64,000 nt of DNA from Oryzias latipes (GCF_002234675.1 NC_019876.2:24267371-24331370); one strand, 5' to 3'; positions 44,560 to 56,240 are shown, numbered from the stretch's first letter. A program made the numbers and translations. The notes: a model not told the origin generated them from the sequence alone.

Positions 44560-46720
44560 TCAAGAAGACAAAATAATCATATGTCATATTTCAGACAATT
44601 TCTACTCTTTTTTTCCCCCCTCACAACCACAAACAGGATTTCTGTGTCAGGCTGCATGATGGTGGACTTCACGAAGATAAATATCATATTGTTCGGTGCA
44701 TTTTGTTTTTCAGAATTCTGCTGTTTCTCTCCACAATTTGTTCTCTTGCATGTTTTCTGCTAAAAAATATAAACAAGAACTGTTTTCAGTCATTTGCAAC
44801 TTTTAGAAAAAAGCTCAGGCTATAGTATTCACTGTTCCTCTCAACTGATCTAAAGGCTTCATTACTGGTTTTCCTTTGTACACTTGCTGTTATTTGTCTT
44901 ACATTTGCTGTTTCCGTTCTTTCACTTACATGTTTCTTCTCTTTTTTTACCTCTTTCCTTCTCTACTTGCTTTCCTTCTCTCACTCCATTTTCATTTATC
45001 CACTTCCTGCTATCACTATGTCACCATCCGCTAATCCTCATCCCTCTTTCTCTCTTTCAGATTTAACTTTCTTTTCTCTTCCTGCACAACCTGCCATTAC
45101 TCTTTCAATTTTTGAAGGTGAAAGTGTTAGGCCAAAGCTGCAGAAATGCAAAGTATTCCAGCCGCTCAAATGTTGTAAACCAATTTGATTTTTCTGCCAG
45201 ATGTTCACGTGACTTTTGCATTTCTGGTGTGTTTATCTGTTTCATGTGTTGGGACAGGGTATTGCTACCCGCTGCAGCCACCACAAGAGAAGAATTGCCC
45301 TGCTTATATTTTTCTTGGGGGTTGGGGTTGCTAGACATAGTGGGGAACATTACACAAATTTTTCATGAGAATCTTTCACTTGGTGCACCAAAACTGGCAC
45401 CTATGACATTCAAGACATACTTTTGAAGAAAAGTATGTCATTCAGCTACAAATCCAAGATGGCTGCCATTTTTCAAGGTGACCAAATTGTCAATCCTGGT
45501 AACTGTTGGTATTGACATAGAACTTCAACCTATGCAATTTCATAATTTATCTCTACATTGTTATGAATGTATTCTTATATATAATACCCAGTCGTATGTC
45601 CACAAATTCAAAAGGCCACCAGTTATCTTAATGGCGGCTGCTAAGTTGCTGAAATCGCAATCACTTCTCTTCAATAAAAATGTGTTTTTTTAGACTTTTG
45701 ATAACTGTCGTAAAAATGTATACTTTTGCTTCTTGTACTCATATATGTAGTTGTTTTATTTCTTCGATAGAGTAATGTTAAAGCACAACCAGGGCACACT
45801 GATGACATCACTGCTGTGTAACTCAGCATGGGTTTCAGCATCGGCTTGTAATGTACTAGCGTACTAGCTGTAGTTGTAGGTACTGATATGACTATTGTAG
45901 TTGTGCAACTTCCAGACGGTGTTATCGTAGTGTCCAAAATGCTATTTATTATGCCCCACATACACAATGTTTATATATTAATTGTAGAGTAGGGTTAGTT
46001 AGATAGCCGCGTCTGAATTGACAGGGTGTGCCAGCGAGGGAGAGCCAAGCCAAGGATAATGGGGCTTTTGGTTACCCGGATCGCCCACAGATCACACAGG
46101 AATAAATGATGAACGATCTGAAAGTTTGTTGTCCATAAGACACACGGGGAATTTTCAGGCCTAGCAACTGATCAAGCACATGAACAAGCCAATGCTGTTG
46201 TGAGCGTTGTTGGTGCAATTGGAGTCACTGAGGACCAATCTGTACTCAGGCGTTGGATGTTGTCTGGCCTAGAAGTCAGCCAGTTAGTCAGCCAGTACGA
46301 GCTAGCTTCCCAGATAAAAGCTGCAAATGAAGACAACAGGCATCATGAACAAAACAGTCAGGCCCAAAAATCCTTCACTGACAAGGTCAGGAAGTTGTTT
46401 GGTGCCATGAAGGATCTGGCCAATCCTTTTCTGGAAGAGTCCAAAGACCTACAGTACTTGTGCTGGACACAAAGATTATTGCACATCCTAGTGCTGAAGA
46501 GCTAGTTCAATTACATTTTTAGATAGGTTAGGTTGCCTTCAAAGACTTTCAGTGCGATTGGCGAAAAGGTTTCCTCATACAAGTCCATGAAAAGAACAAG
46601 ACAGACTTAGTTCAATAACAACTAGATGTATCTTCCAGTGACAAGAAGAAGCAGGTCCTGAAAGGTGACTGCAATCTTCCAAACATGTCTCTGAGCTCCT
46701 TATTTTACATTCCACTTTAC
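44560..46720 (+). pseudogene. Unnamed mobile-like coding family, remnant C (longest 5' part)
   Basis: Noncoding sequence, pyrimidine-rich at 44930-45060, precedes a coding stretch. Around 46150-46200 it encodes GLATDQAHEQANAVV. From 46200 it reads EDQSVLRRWMLSGLEVSQLV, then HEQNSQAQKSFTDKVRKLFG and AMKDLANPFLEESKD. A frameshift follows, with VLDTKIIAHPSAEEL near 46470-46505. After about 46690 it joins unrelated repeat DNA. I recall this block order from uncharacterised multi-copy animal proteins but know no formal family name. Confidence 0.6.
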
Positions 46721-47141
46721 TGAACCCCAGAAAGACAGCTACACAAACAATAATCTGGTTTTAAGTCAGAATTTCTGCTTGAGGGGCGGCTGTTGTACAG
46801 CGGTAGGGCGGTCGACCCATGATCGTAAGATTGCAGGTTCGTCTCCCGCCTTGCAGGCCCATGTGTCGAAGTGTCCTTGTGCAAAACACTGAACCCCACC
46901 TTGCCTCTGGATGCAGGTTGGCGCCAGTGTTCGGCAGCAGAGCTGCCACCAGTGGTGTGAATGTGTGTGTGACTGGGTGAATGTGTCTGTGACTGTAAAG
47001 CGCTTTGGGCCTTGTAGGTAGAAAAGTGCTATAAAAGTATACACCATTTACAATTCTTTGTTTTTGAAACCTATTCGGAAATAAAGCTTCACAAAATGCT
47101 CCACATCTTTCATCTTCAAGCTAGGCTCCGATAAACTGATA
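46721..47141. repeat. Interspersed repeat split by a SINE
   Basis: 46680-46771 and 47098-47141 together match the continuous stretch at about 36215-36345 (AGCTACACAAACAATAATCT, CCACATCTTTCAT). The SINE lies between the two parts. Confidence 0.6.
46780..47052 (+). mobile_element. tRNA-derived SINE
   Basis: A-box region CAGCGGTAGGGCGGTCGAC, B box GGTTCGTCTCC at 46836-46846, body with CAGTGTTCGGCAGCAGAGC, and tail GTAAAGCGCTTTGGGCC ending near CACCATTTACA. Same family as the copy at 14215-14485. Confidence 0.8.
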
Positions 47142-49138
47142 ATGTTGGAATTTTTTACTGGAAGGTGTGCAGAAAGGCAAACATGTAGGTCAGTAACAGC
47201 ACCAAATGGAAAACAGGAAGTAAAGGAAAAAACACAAAATCCTGCAAACATCTGTTCTTTTTGTTTCCTGTTGACAAATGTCAACACGGGCGGATCAGCC
47301 CAATTAACTCACCTGTTCCGCGTCCTACTTAAGAACCAGGTGTGCGCTCTAGGTCCTCTTCATCCATTTCCGTGAGCGCTGCGTTTGTCGCCCCACCCTC
47401 CTCCCCAGCTTCCACCTGTGAGCTCCATTAGGAGTAGTTTATATATTTTTCTGTGGAGATCTTGTTTTATTATATCTGAACGGAGCCTTTTGCCAAACCA
47501 ATAGAAAAAGAGAGAGAAAATAAAGCATTCTCTACTCCAGGGGTAGGCAAACTATGGCCTGCAGGCTGGATCCAGCCCGCCTCCATGTTTGGTCCGGCCC
47601 ACTGAACAATATCAGAGACCCATTTTTTTTTTTTTTTTAATCTGGCCACACAATCAAGATGTGACATTTTATTACCCCCCTTTTGCAGTCTGTATCCCAA
47701 TCTGAAACCCTCTCAAAATCCCTGTGAAATAAAACAGAAGACAGTCTTCTCTTTCTACATCGCAGTTCATCTTTCCCGGTTTAGCTCATTATTTTGGAGC
47801 AATTATGCTGCTTTTTTAAACAGCGCACCCTGTTCTGTGTCCTGATTGGCTGGAGACCTTGTCAATCAATCTCCTCAGTCCGTGTCTCCTGTACAGAAAC
47901 ACGGAGCTTTTCAGATCTGCAAAAATCTGTGATCGATCAGATCTTGGACCTAATTTCTATGAAGGTTTGAGAATTTCAACAAGAGAAAACTATGAAAATG
48001 TTCATGTCTGGATGAGAATAGTGTAGAAAGTGGGCAGTGAGGAGTTTTACTGCCATAAACTTCTGTAATCATACTCAGTGGATTTCACCGATCACGGGTT
48101 ATTTTTAGACCGTAACTCCGGCAATAAAGAAGGGACCTCTGTTCTGGTGAAAAGGTAACGCAGAAATATGCGGAGCTGCAGCAGAAGAGATAGAAATTTG
48201 TTTTTTCATTACTACTGGATGAGAAACAGACGCGCAGGACACAGCGCAGCTGCTCAAACTGTGAGACGCATGATGAGCTCAAAGTGACTGCGTAATTATG
48301 ATGGGAGAGGATCCACTATTTATTATTTTTGTTATTATTTCTTTTTTAAATGTATCAGTATATTTTTCCTGAATTTTTGTCTTTGAAAATCAAGTGTAAT
48401 TTGGTCAGTTTTATTTCATAAATTGTGTTATTTACTTTATTAAAAGGATCATGAATGAATGAAACTTTATTCATACAGCACTTTACAACTCCTTGAAGGT
48501 ACCAAAGGGCTTCACAATAAAAAAGAGATCTAAAATGGGAACAAAAGTTTTAAACTAAAAACTCTAGAATATTCTGTTTCAGAATATAATTTTCAATCCA
48601 AATGTTTTCATCTACATTCTATGTTATATCATTCTCACTCCACGCATCGGCTCGTGGACCGGCCCTTCTATCAAATTTTAGAACCCAATGTGGCCCGCGA
48701 GTTAAAATAATTGCTCACCCCTGCTCTACTGCATGAGTTGTCTGACTGAAATAGACAGTCTTCATTTCACAGAAACACAAATTTCAAAATTACAGCATTA
48801 TAAGGAGCTATTTGAAAAAATAAAATCTTGGCTAACATAATATTATCAGCATTATATGACAAGAAATTATCAAACCTTAATTTGTATAGAACTTTTACAA
48901 CTCAGGTAACTCAAAGTGCTTCACACAAAAACATAATTAAATTTAACAACAAAAGGACAAGACCAACAAATATTTTGTCTAAAAACCGCACAATGCCAAC
49001 AACATGCACACATACACACACCATAATAAAAAGAGTGATAAACTGATGAAATGTAGGAATTCCTTGTGATGGTGATTTTACTTTTTAAAAATCTATAGAG
49101 CAAAAAGATAATTGAAATCTGTTCAGTGATTTAAAGCT
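47142..49138. repeat. Receptor 3' flank module, copy at receptor 4, with hAT insertion
   Basis: 47150-47537 and 48724-49138 match the uninterrupted flank at 37290-38204. The intervening 1186 bp are a hAT-type element. No gene is seen. Confidence 0.8.
47538..48723. mobile_element. Nonautonomous hAT-type element with 8-bp target duplication
   Basis: It begins CAGGGGTAGGCAAACTATGG and ends TTGCTCACCCCTG, hAT-style inverted termini. It is flanked by CTCTACTC (47530-47537) and CTCTACTG (48724-48731). The homologous site 37787-37794 near receptor 3 has a single CTCTACTG, so the empty site is visible. It is 1186 bp without a transposase frame. A TTTATTCATACAGCACTTTA stretch inside is another repeat. 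Confidence 0.9.
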
Positions 49139-50546
49139 TCAGTTCTGCTGTCTCACACTCGCATACAGACAGTCGTTGTTGGAGTTATCATTCTGTCTTC
49201 TTGATCTGTTGGACTTCTTAACATTAACAGCAGCATAATGGAGGCTTTCTGCGTCTTTGTTCTCAGCCTGAAACCAAATTAACAGAAGAGAATCACAGAG
49301 TGAACTTTGTGGGAATCCAAGATTAACATGATAACTGAAGAGAGTTGAGTCTCACCTCTGTGCTTCTTAAGGGGGCAGCAGGTGATCTTTCCTCTGGTTA
49401 TTAAACAGAGAAAAGTTTAATTCAAGAACACATTTGTTAAACAGTGAGAGAAGTTTGTGTACCTGTGGAGGTGCAGTTGTTGCTCTTGTGGATTTTCCAC
49501 AGCAGAAAAAGCAGAAAAGCAACGAGGACGCTCATGACCGTCAATAATCCAACCAAAGTGTTCAGAATCACAGAGTTCAGAGGAGCTGCAGAGTCTGGAA
49601 CCAGATTAAAATCAATTTAACCTTAAATTCACTTGACTATTGTTTCATCCACAACTTTATTCTTCAAAGGTAAAACTCACCTGTGAGGTCCAGCTTGGTT
49701 CCGTTTCCAAACAGTATGTGTCCACATGAGACAACAGCACAGAAGTAGATCCCATTATGAGACTCTGTCAGGTTCTTTATGGACAGCTTGTAGACACAGT
49801 TGTGTGTTTGTGTGTTGTTCTTTCTCTCACACTGATCATTCCTGCCTCCATGAGTGTAAATGAGTCCTGGATGAGAGTCTTCAGAGTCTTTGAACCAGTA
49901 AACTCTGTGTTCTTCATCACAGCTCCCAGTGTGTACTGTACAGTTCAGAGTCACAGAGTCTCCTGCATGGATGTTCTCAGAGGACGACTGACTCACTGAA
50001 GTCTGGATGGTTGAACCTGAACCTTTTACATCAAGTGTAAAAGCTGCTTGAGAAAACAAATACGTATAATGATGTGAAATGCAGAAGTACGTAGCGGAGT
50101 AGGATAGGTTCAGATCTGAAATTGTCAAATTACTACTTTGTTCTGATGTTTTTAGTGTAAAGCGTGGATTGTTCTGGTATTCATGGGAAATTTCTTTTTC
50201 TGGACTATATTTGGTGAAATATGCAATAAATGTTGGGTTTCGTCCCAGAATATGTTTGTACCATAAAATATATCGCAAATAAATTCCGTCATAGAAACAT
50301 GGTAGAGTCACAGTTTCTCCAATGTGAGCTGATAGAAAAGCACTTTCTTGGTGATCAGATGAAGATGATCCCAGAGGAGGGCTCTGTGCTGAAATAAAGA
50401 TTAAAAAATCAAACTTTTTCCATTTTTTTCTCAATCTTAATACAGTTTAAAAATTCATTATTTCTTAACATGAAATATCATAACTCACCAGAGTTCCCTG
50501 AAAGCAAACATGTCAGAATGACGACAAACTGAGCAGGTGTCACCAT
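49139..50546 (-). CDS. NITR-like inhibitory receptor 4, five exons
   Basis: Exons in transcript order are 50546-50489, 50388-49681, 49594-49463, 49393-49356 and 49267-49139, with GT-AG introns and 354 residues. The V-type domain has TLPC and LWYKHILGRNP, but its E-F loop reads SYSATYFC where the other genes have SDSATYFC or a close form, so the usually conserved Asp is lost. The second domain has the six cysteines and FGNGTKLDL, and FCAVVSC where the others have YCAVVSC. The transmembrane exon ends LLWKIHKS. The tail has LHYAAV and CLYASV. It reads as intact apart from the Asp loss. Confidence 0.8.
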
Positions 50547-50665
50547 GTTTGGATTCTGGCGCTGAATGACAAAAAGCTTGACTCTCTCTACTTTATAGAT
50601 GAGAGACTGCGTCTGATTGGTCCGTCTGAAGTCACACACTTTCCCTTCTTAGGAAATATGATCAC
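50547..50665 (-). promoter_or_regulatory. Receptor 4 promoter: TATAAA and CCAAT boxes
   Basis: On the minus strand TATAAA is at 50597-50592 and CCAAT at 50620-50616, in the same cassette as receptors 2, 3 and 5. Confidence 0.7.
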
Positions 50666-51419
50666 ATGTTCACAGAAACCAACTATGTCAAGATTTTATC
50701 TAGACAAGATAAGGGCAGGGATGGAAAGAAAGTTGAGGAACCTTTGGTTCAAGTTCTAGAAGTAAAGTCAGAGGATATGAAGCGCTATTTTACGAACCAC
50801 AGTTTGAATTTAGTATAAAAATATAGGAGTGGCTGACCAGCTGCCCTACAGTAACTTCTGATAGGGTTTTTAATGTGCAAAAAGTCATAAGAAAGAAAAT
50901 CCAAAAATGGTTTCTGAATTTTATTTTTCCTTTACCGATTTGTGGTTTAAAGAGTAAACTTTACACAAAAATATTCAACACAGACTCAAAATTGGGAGCA
51001 CATAGTTTCTGACTTCTCCACCTTAAATTTCAATAAGTCCAAGTACAGTCCGGATCTACTGACAATCATCTTCAATCAAACTCTGCTGCCAAGTGTCCAG
51101 CAGTAAGAAGTAGACAAGAGAATGTTCAGAAGAACCCATTGATGGAAGTGAAGGAACTGTAGAATTGGAGTCTTCTTTTGTGTTTAATAGTTATAAATCA
51201 ACGGTGTTAACTGAACTGTGTTAATAAGGATGTTTAAATCAGTAAACAGCAGATATAGAAGATTAAATAAACAGAAATCTATTACCGATTTATTTATTTC
51301 TTGATTTTTTTATTCATGTATTTTATTTGAATGAGAGTTTTATCACTACATTTTGTACAGAAAACAGTTAATAATATTAGTATAGTTAATAGTATATACA
51401 TGTTCCATAAAAAATGTAT
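50666..51419. other. No gene seen; short receptor 5' flank remnant at the left
   Basis: 50666-50770 resembles the duplicated 5' flank and then ends. The rest is AT-rich noncoding sequence. Confidence 0.45.
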
Positions 51420-51540
51420 TGGCTCTCACACACTCACAAGTTGCGTGTGTGTGCGTGTGTGTGTTCGTTGACGTTGCGGCCCTCCCTCAGCTAGACCCTG
51501 CCTTCAGTGGCCCCCAGGTAAATTGAGTTTGAGACCCCTG
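51420..51540. mobile_element. hAT-type element, one end only
   Basis: The stretch ends GAGTTTGAGACCCCTG at 51540, the complement of the hAT-style terminus CAGGGGTCTCAAACTC. A (GT)n-rich segment precedes it. No partner terminus is seen to the left. It meets remnant D abruptly. Confidence 0.6.
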
Positions 51541-53395
51541 TTCTATGAGGTATTATTTCTCTTCCTAATAGTCAGCCAGAATGTGATGCTATCATCATTG
51601 ATGGTTCTGCTCTTGACACCCTCTGTACCAAAGGCATCAAGCACCTTTGAGGAAAATGATATCCGTGATGTGGTGCCAAAGATACAGAATTACTCAACAG
51701 AGTTTTAATGGACAGATGTTGTTTTCGATGTCCATAGGACTTCAAGCTTGAAAGCTAAAGCAAGGTCAAAGCATTCTAGGCTTAAAAGTGGCCGGAAAAA
51801 AAAAATTACCGCCAATCTGGTCGAGCTTTCTGAGAGAAAGTGACAACAAGACTGAGCTCTTTCAAGATTGCAGCCCTGGGTCCCAACAATGTCACAGTTG
51901 TGACCAAAGCAGAGCAGGCACTTTCAAAAAAAGTCATCAACCTGGGAGGACTGAGTCTGTGCAACCAGGAAGGAAGCAGACTTGAGGATATTCACACATG
52001 CTTACCGTGTAGCCAAGCAACACAACATCTCTGTTGATAAAAGCATGAAACACAGATATTCTCCAAGATGTAGGTTTGGAAATAATGTGAGTAGAATTTG
52101 GCCTTGGTCAGCCCATCAGATGGCTCCACATTCATGACCTGGTAGAGAATCCCGGTCCAGAAAAATCTAGTTGCATTCTGTTCTTTCATGCATTCACCTG
52201 TTGTGATGTCACATCCTTTCGAGGTAAATGCAAGTATGGCAAAGATGGGTCGTGTGCCCTGAAGTTAGCTCAGTCTTCAGGAAGCTCAGTCAGTACACAC
52301 CTACCATTGCAGATGCTGACCTAAACATTCTTGAGAAGTTTGTTGTGACAATGTATGACAAACACAGTAATACAAGTAAGGCCGATGAGGCAAAACAGCA
52401 CTTCTTTGCTCTGAAGCAAAGGTCTTAGGATTCAATTCTAGCAACCAGTATATCTCGAGCTCATAATGTAAAATGCTCTGCCTTACAAGCTTCATGCATA
52501 TGGGGGCCAGGCAACAGAGTGCAACATCCAACCTGAAAGCCCAGCCAACTGGGGCTGGCAAAAGAATGGTCAGGTCTGGGAAATTATTTCGTCAACCCTC
52601 CCACCCATTAATCAGTCATGCCAGCGGTTGACAAACTGCTGCTACACCGGTGAATGTCGGGGGCCATGCAAAAACTACTGCAACACCTTGAAAAACACAC
52701 AACTCTGCAGTTGCAAATGCATGGAGTAAAAGAAGGGATAAGCATGCATACAAGACAGCTAGATTCTATACTACATCAGTGCAAGGTGGGATCATGTATA
52801 ACAACACGTCGATCAGCAACTTTGCTGTGACAGTTCATTTTTGCATCAAATTCTTATTATACTACTTTAGCATTATATTATGTACATTTTTTGATTGCTG
52901 TATGCAATCCATAATATCCAAAACTATGTGTTTTGATAAGTAGATCATCAGAATAGATTTATTATATGAAAATATAGACCAAATTCTGTGGACATAGGTA
53001 TGCAGGAGGCGGCCATCTTAAAAATTGGCCACCATTTTGTCTTTTAGGTTGGATAACGTACCTTTAGTAGGTTCTGTTCCACATATATGCCAAATTTGTT
53101 GCTTGTATCCCCAAGTGAAAGATTGTTTCAGCAATCTTTCCCACTAAAAGGTTATTGTTCCTACTAAACTCCAGGAAGTGGGTGGGAAGTGGTGGTGGGG
53201 GGCCCAATGAATAAAAGCTCTTCTGTGATTGGTCAGACTGCTTTCTATGTTGCATTCAGCCAGAAAAAGAAAGAAATGTCTCTTCATCAATAAAGTTATA
53301 GGGAAGTTCTCGGATGAAAAAACATTTGGGGATCGTTTTACAACAGTTTGGTGTTAGAGCTCGGGATGCCCAGGCCAGGCGACACCACTAATGTG
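51541..53395 (+). pseudogene. Unnamed mobile-like coding family, remnant D (3' part)
   Basis: It begins where the hAT end stops and carries the part of the protein missing from A-C. Blocks, in changing frames, are IIIDGSALDTL near 51595, SSTFEENDIRDVVPKIQ near 51640, VVFDVHRTSSLKAKARSKHS near 51720, PPIWSSFLRESDNKTEL near 51805, and VFRKLSQYTPTIADADLNIL followed by EKFVVTMYDKHSN near 52275-52375. A Cys-rich run lies at 52625-52730 (CCYTGECRGPCKNYC, CSCKC). The Cys run resembles a tesmin/CXC-type metal-binding motif. The right end matches remnant A. Confidence 0.6.
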
Positions 53396-53604
53396 CTCCC
53401 CAAAGAAGAAACTACAATCTTTGAAGTGTAACTCTTACAAAGTTTAATGATGTTTACATTTGAAATCTCTTCAGGAGTAGGAAGGCAACATATGTTATGA
53501 CTGTGACAACATTAATGTTAATCCTCTTAAACATTTGACTGGATTTTCAGTGTTCATTGTCATTTCATCAGAAATGTGATAATGTAGTGTGAAATTTTAT
53601 GTTT

Positions 53605-53760
53605 ACCCTCCACACAAGGGCAGGGTAGTAGTGACTTCATCCCGTATTCTGTTTGCATGAGCTGTATTGTTTTTTCTTACCAAAATGCTGTGCCTTTTTC
53701 ATTCCTCAGATTCAGCAAACCTTTGAGCTGTGTATTTACTCTTGATCTAATAGCATTTTG
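53605..53760 (+). mobile_element. L2/Rex1-like LINE, 5' fragment
   Basis: It matches 32275-32415 at the start of the plus-strand LINE (GCATGAGCT, ATTGTTTTTTC, AAAATGCTGTG). Nothing further of the LINE is present. Confidence 0.65.
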
Positions 53761-54160
53761 TATGAATCTTTAAAATAACACAGCCATTGATGGTTGTTTT
53801 CTTTACCCCACATTTCCACCAAAAGAAACAGGAAGATGTGCAGAAAGGTAAACATGCAGGCCAGTAACACCAGCAGATGAAAAATAGGAAGTAAAGGAAC
53901 AAACACAAAATCCCTTAAATATCTGTTCTATTTGTTTCCTGTTGTCAAAATAAATACAGTTTTCATTTCACAGAAACACCATCCATCCATCTTCCTCCGC
54001 TTATCTGGGACTGGGCCGCTGGGGCAGCAGTCTAACAAGAGATGCCCAGACTTCTCAGACTTCCCTTGCCCCAGCCACAGAAACACACAATGCAAAATTA
54101 CAGCATTACAAACAGCTGTTTAGAATAACTAAATCTTGGCTAACATGATATTGTCAGCAG
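53761..54160. repeat. Receptor 3' flank module, copy at receptor 5, with LINE insertion
   Basis: It matches 37255-37470 and 37825-37915 with gaps (TTCATTTCACAGAAACAC, TTACAGCATTA, GCTAACATGATATT). A 96-bp LINE fragment sits inside. Confidence 0.7.
53980..54075 (-). mobile_element. 5'-truncated LINE tail with 11-bp target duplication
   Basis: CATCCATCCATCTTCCTCCG begins the stretch, the complement of a GATG-type LINE tail. It is flanked by CACAGAAACAC at 53969-53979 and 54076-54086. Receptor 3's flank has this word once (37838-37848). It resembles the 3' end of RTE/Rex3-type LINEs. Confidence 0.8.
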
Positions 54161-54714
54161 CTTTTCACAGTTATTCAACCAACATTTTGGATACCTGCTA
54201 ATTTCAGTACAGGATCATGGTGTTGCTGGAGCCTACCCTTCTACTAAATGATAAAAGAGGGGTTAAATATGGAAAGGGCATTATTATATCATTCGTTAAA
54301 TTAAAAAAAACATTAATCTGTGTTTGATTTGTTTCTAAAACAATCTTTAGTTTTTGAGCCTAAAGGTTACAAAACACAGAAAATGAAACTTATGTTGGTG
54401 TGTAAAACTTGAGAGTAATTTCCAAATGTCTGAAGGATAAACAACAGTGGATCCTAAAAAATTTCCTAAAAAAGATCTCTATCAAATAAAAAAAAAGATG
54501 TTTGATCTTTCGTAAGTAATGAGCAAAAGGGCTATAACTCAATATACATAAAACACTAGGAATAAAAATATATTGGACATACCAAACAAAATTTCCTAAA
54601 AAAAAAACCAGTGTTACTCTCTTCACCAAAAACTACATGGAAAAAACAGTTTTTACCTTTTTTAAATTTAATTTAGAAAAAAAATCATTAAAGTCTCTTC
54701 AGTGACCTAAAGGT
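54161..54714. other. No gene seen; 3' region of receptor gene 5
   Basis: AT-rich noncoding sequence. Part of it (54400-54640) is the complement of material downstream of receptor 1 (12060-12260), in line with shared ancestry of the 3' ends. Confidence 0.45.
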
Positions 54715-56124
54715 TTAGTTCTGCTGTCTCACACTCGCATACAGATAGTCGGTTTTGGCTTCGTTCTTCTGTCTCCTTGATCTGTTGGACTTCTTAACAT
54801 TAACAGCAGCATAATGGAGGCTTTCTGTGTCTTTGTTCTCAGCCTGAAACCAAATTGACAGAAGAGAATCACAGTGTGAACTTTGTGGGAATCCAAGATT
54901 AACATAACTGAAGAGAGTTGAGTCTCACCTCTGAGCTTCTTAAGGGGGCAGCAGGTGATCTTTCCTCTGGTTATTGAAGACAGAAAAGTTTAATTCAAGA
55001 ACACATTTGTGAAACAGTGAGAGAAGTTTGTGTACCTGTGGAGGTGCAGTTGTTGCTCTTGTGGATTTTCCACAGCAGAAAAAGCAGAAAAACAACGAGG
55101 ACGCTCATGACCGTCAATAATCCAACCAAAGTGTTCAGAATCACAGAGTTCAGAGGAGCTGCAGAGTCAGGCAACAGAAGAATAATGATTTAACTTTAAA
55201 TTGGCTTGACTATTGTTTCATCCACAACTTTATTCTTCAAAGGTAAAACTCACCTGTGAGGTCCAGCTTGGTTCCGTTTCCAAACAGTATGTGTCCACAT
55301 GAGACAACAGCACAGTAGTAGATCCCAGCATGAGACTCTGTCAGGTTCTTTATGTGCAGCTCATAGACACAGCTGTGTGTTTGTGTGTTGTTCTTTCTCT
55401 CACACTGATCATTCCTGCCTCCATGAGTGTAAATGAGTCCTGGATGAGAGTCTTCAGAGTCTTTGAACCAGTAAACTCTGTGTTCTTCATCACAGCTCCC
55501 AGTGTGTACTGTACAGTTCAGAGTCACAGAGTCTCCTGCATGGATGTTCTCAGAGGACGACTGACTCACTGAAGTCTGGATGGTTAAACCTGAACCTTTT
55601 ACATCAAGTGTAAAAGCTGATTTAAAAAACAAATATGTTTGATGATCTGAAATGCAGAAGTAAGTAGCTGAGTCTGATGGTTTCAGATCTGAAATTGTCA
55701 AATTACTACTTTGTTGTGATGATTTTAGTGTAAAGCGTGGATTGTTCTGGTATTCATGGGAAATTTTTAATGGTGTTTCATATTTGGTGAAATATGCGAT
55801 AAGTTTTGGTTTTCGTCCCAGAATATGTTTGTACCATAAAATATATTGCAGAAAAACTCCATCATAGAAACATTGTAAAGTCACAGTTTCTCCAATGTGA
55901 GCTGATAGAAAAACACTTTCTTGGTGATCAGATGAAGATGATCCCAGAGGAGGGCTCTGTGCTGAAATAAAGAATTAAAATTCAAACCTTTCTTCAAATG
56001 TTTTCACTCTCTTGGCACAAATGAAGATATTCAAATATTTTTTAAGCATGAAATATCATAACTCACCAGAGTTCCCTGAAAGCAAACATGTCAGCATGAC
56101 GACAAACTGAGCAGGTGTCACCAT
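54715..56124 (-). CDS. NITR-like inhibitory receptor 5, with shifted exon 3 acceptor
   Basis: Exons in transcript order are 56124-56067, 55961-55254, 55158-55036 (inferred), 54966-54929 and 54843-54715. The V-type domain has TLQC, LWYKHILGRKP and DSATYFC. The second domain has six cysteines and FGNGTKLDL. The tail has LHYAAV and YLYASV and ends in TAA, not TGA. The acceptor used by the other four genes before exon 3 is CCTG here instead of CCAG. The next AG lies 9 bp downstream and keeps the frame, removing three stalk residues; with it the protein is 351 residues. The gene is probably functional, but this needs a transcript. Confidence 0.75.
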
Positions 56125-56240
56125 GTTTGGATTCTGGCGCTGAATGACAAAAAGCTTGACTCTCTCTACTTTATAGATGAGAGACTGCGTCTGATTGGTC
56201 CGTCTGAAGTCACACACTTTGCCTTCTTAGGAAATATGAT
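56125..56240 (-). promoter_or_regulatory. Receptor 5 promoter: TATAAA and CCAAT boxes
   Basis: On the minus strand TATAAA is at 56175-56170 and CCAAT at 56198-56194, in the common cassette. Confidence 0.7.
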
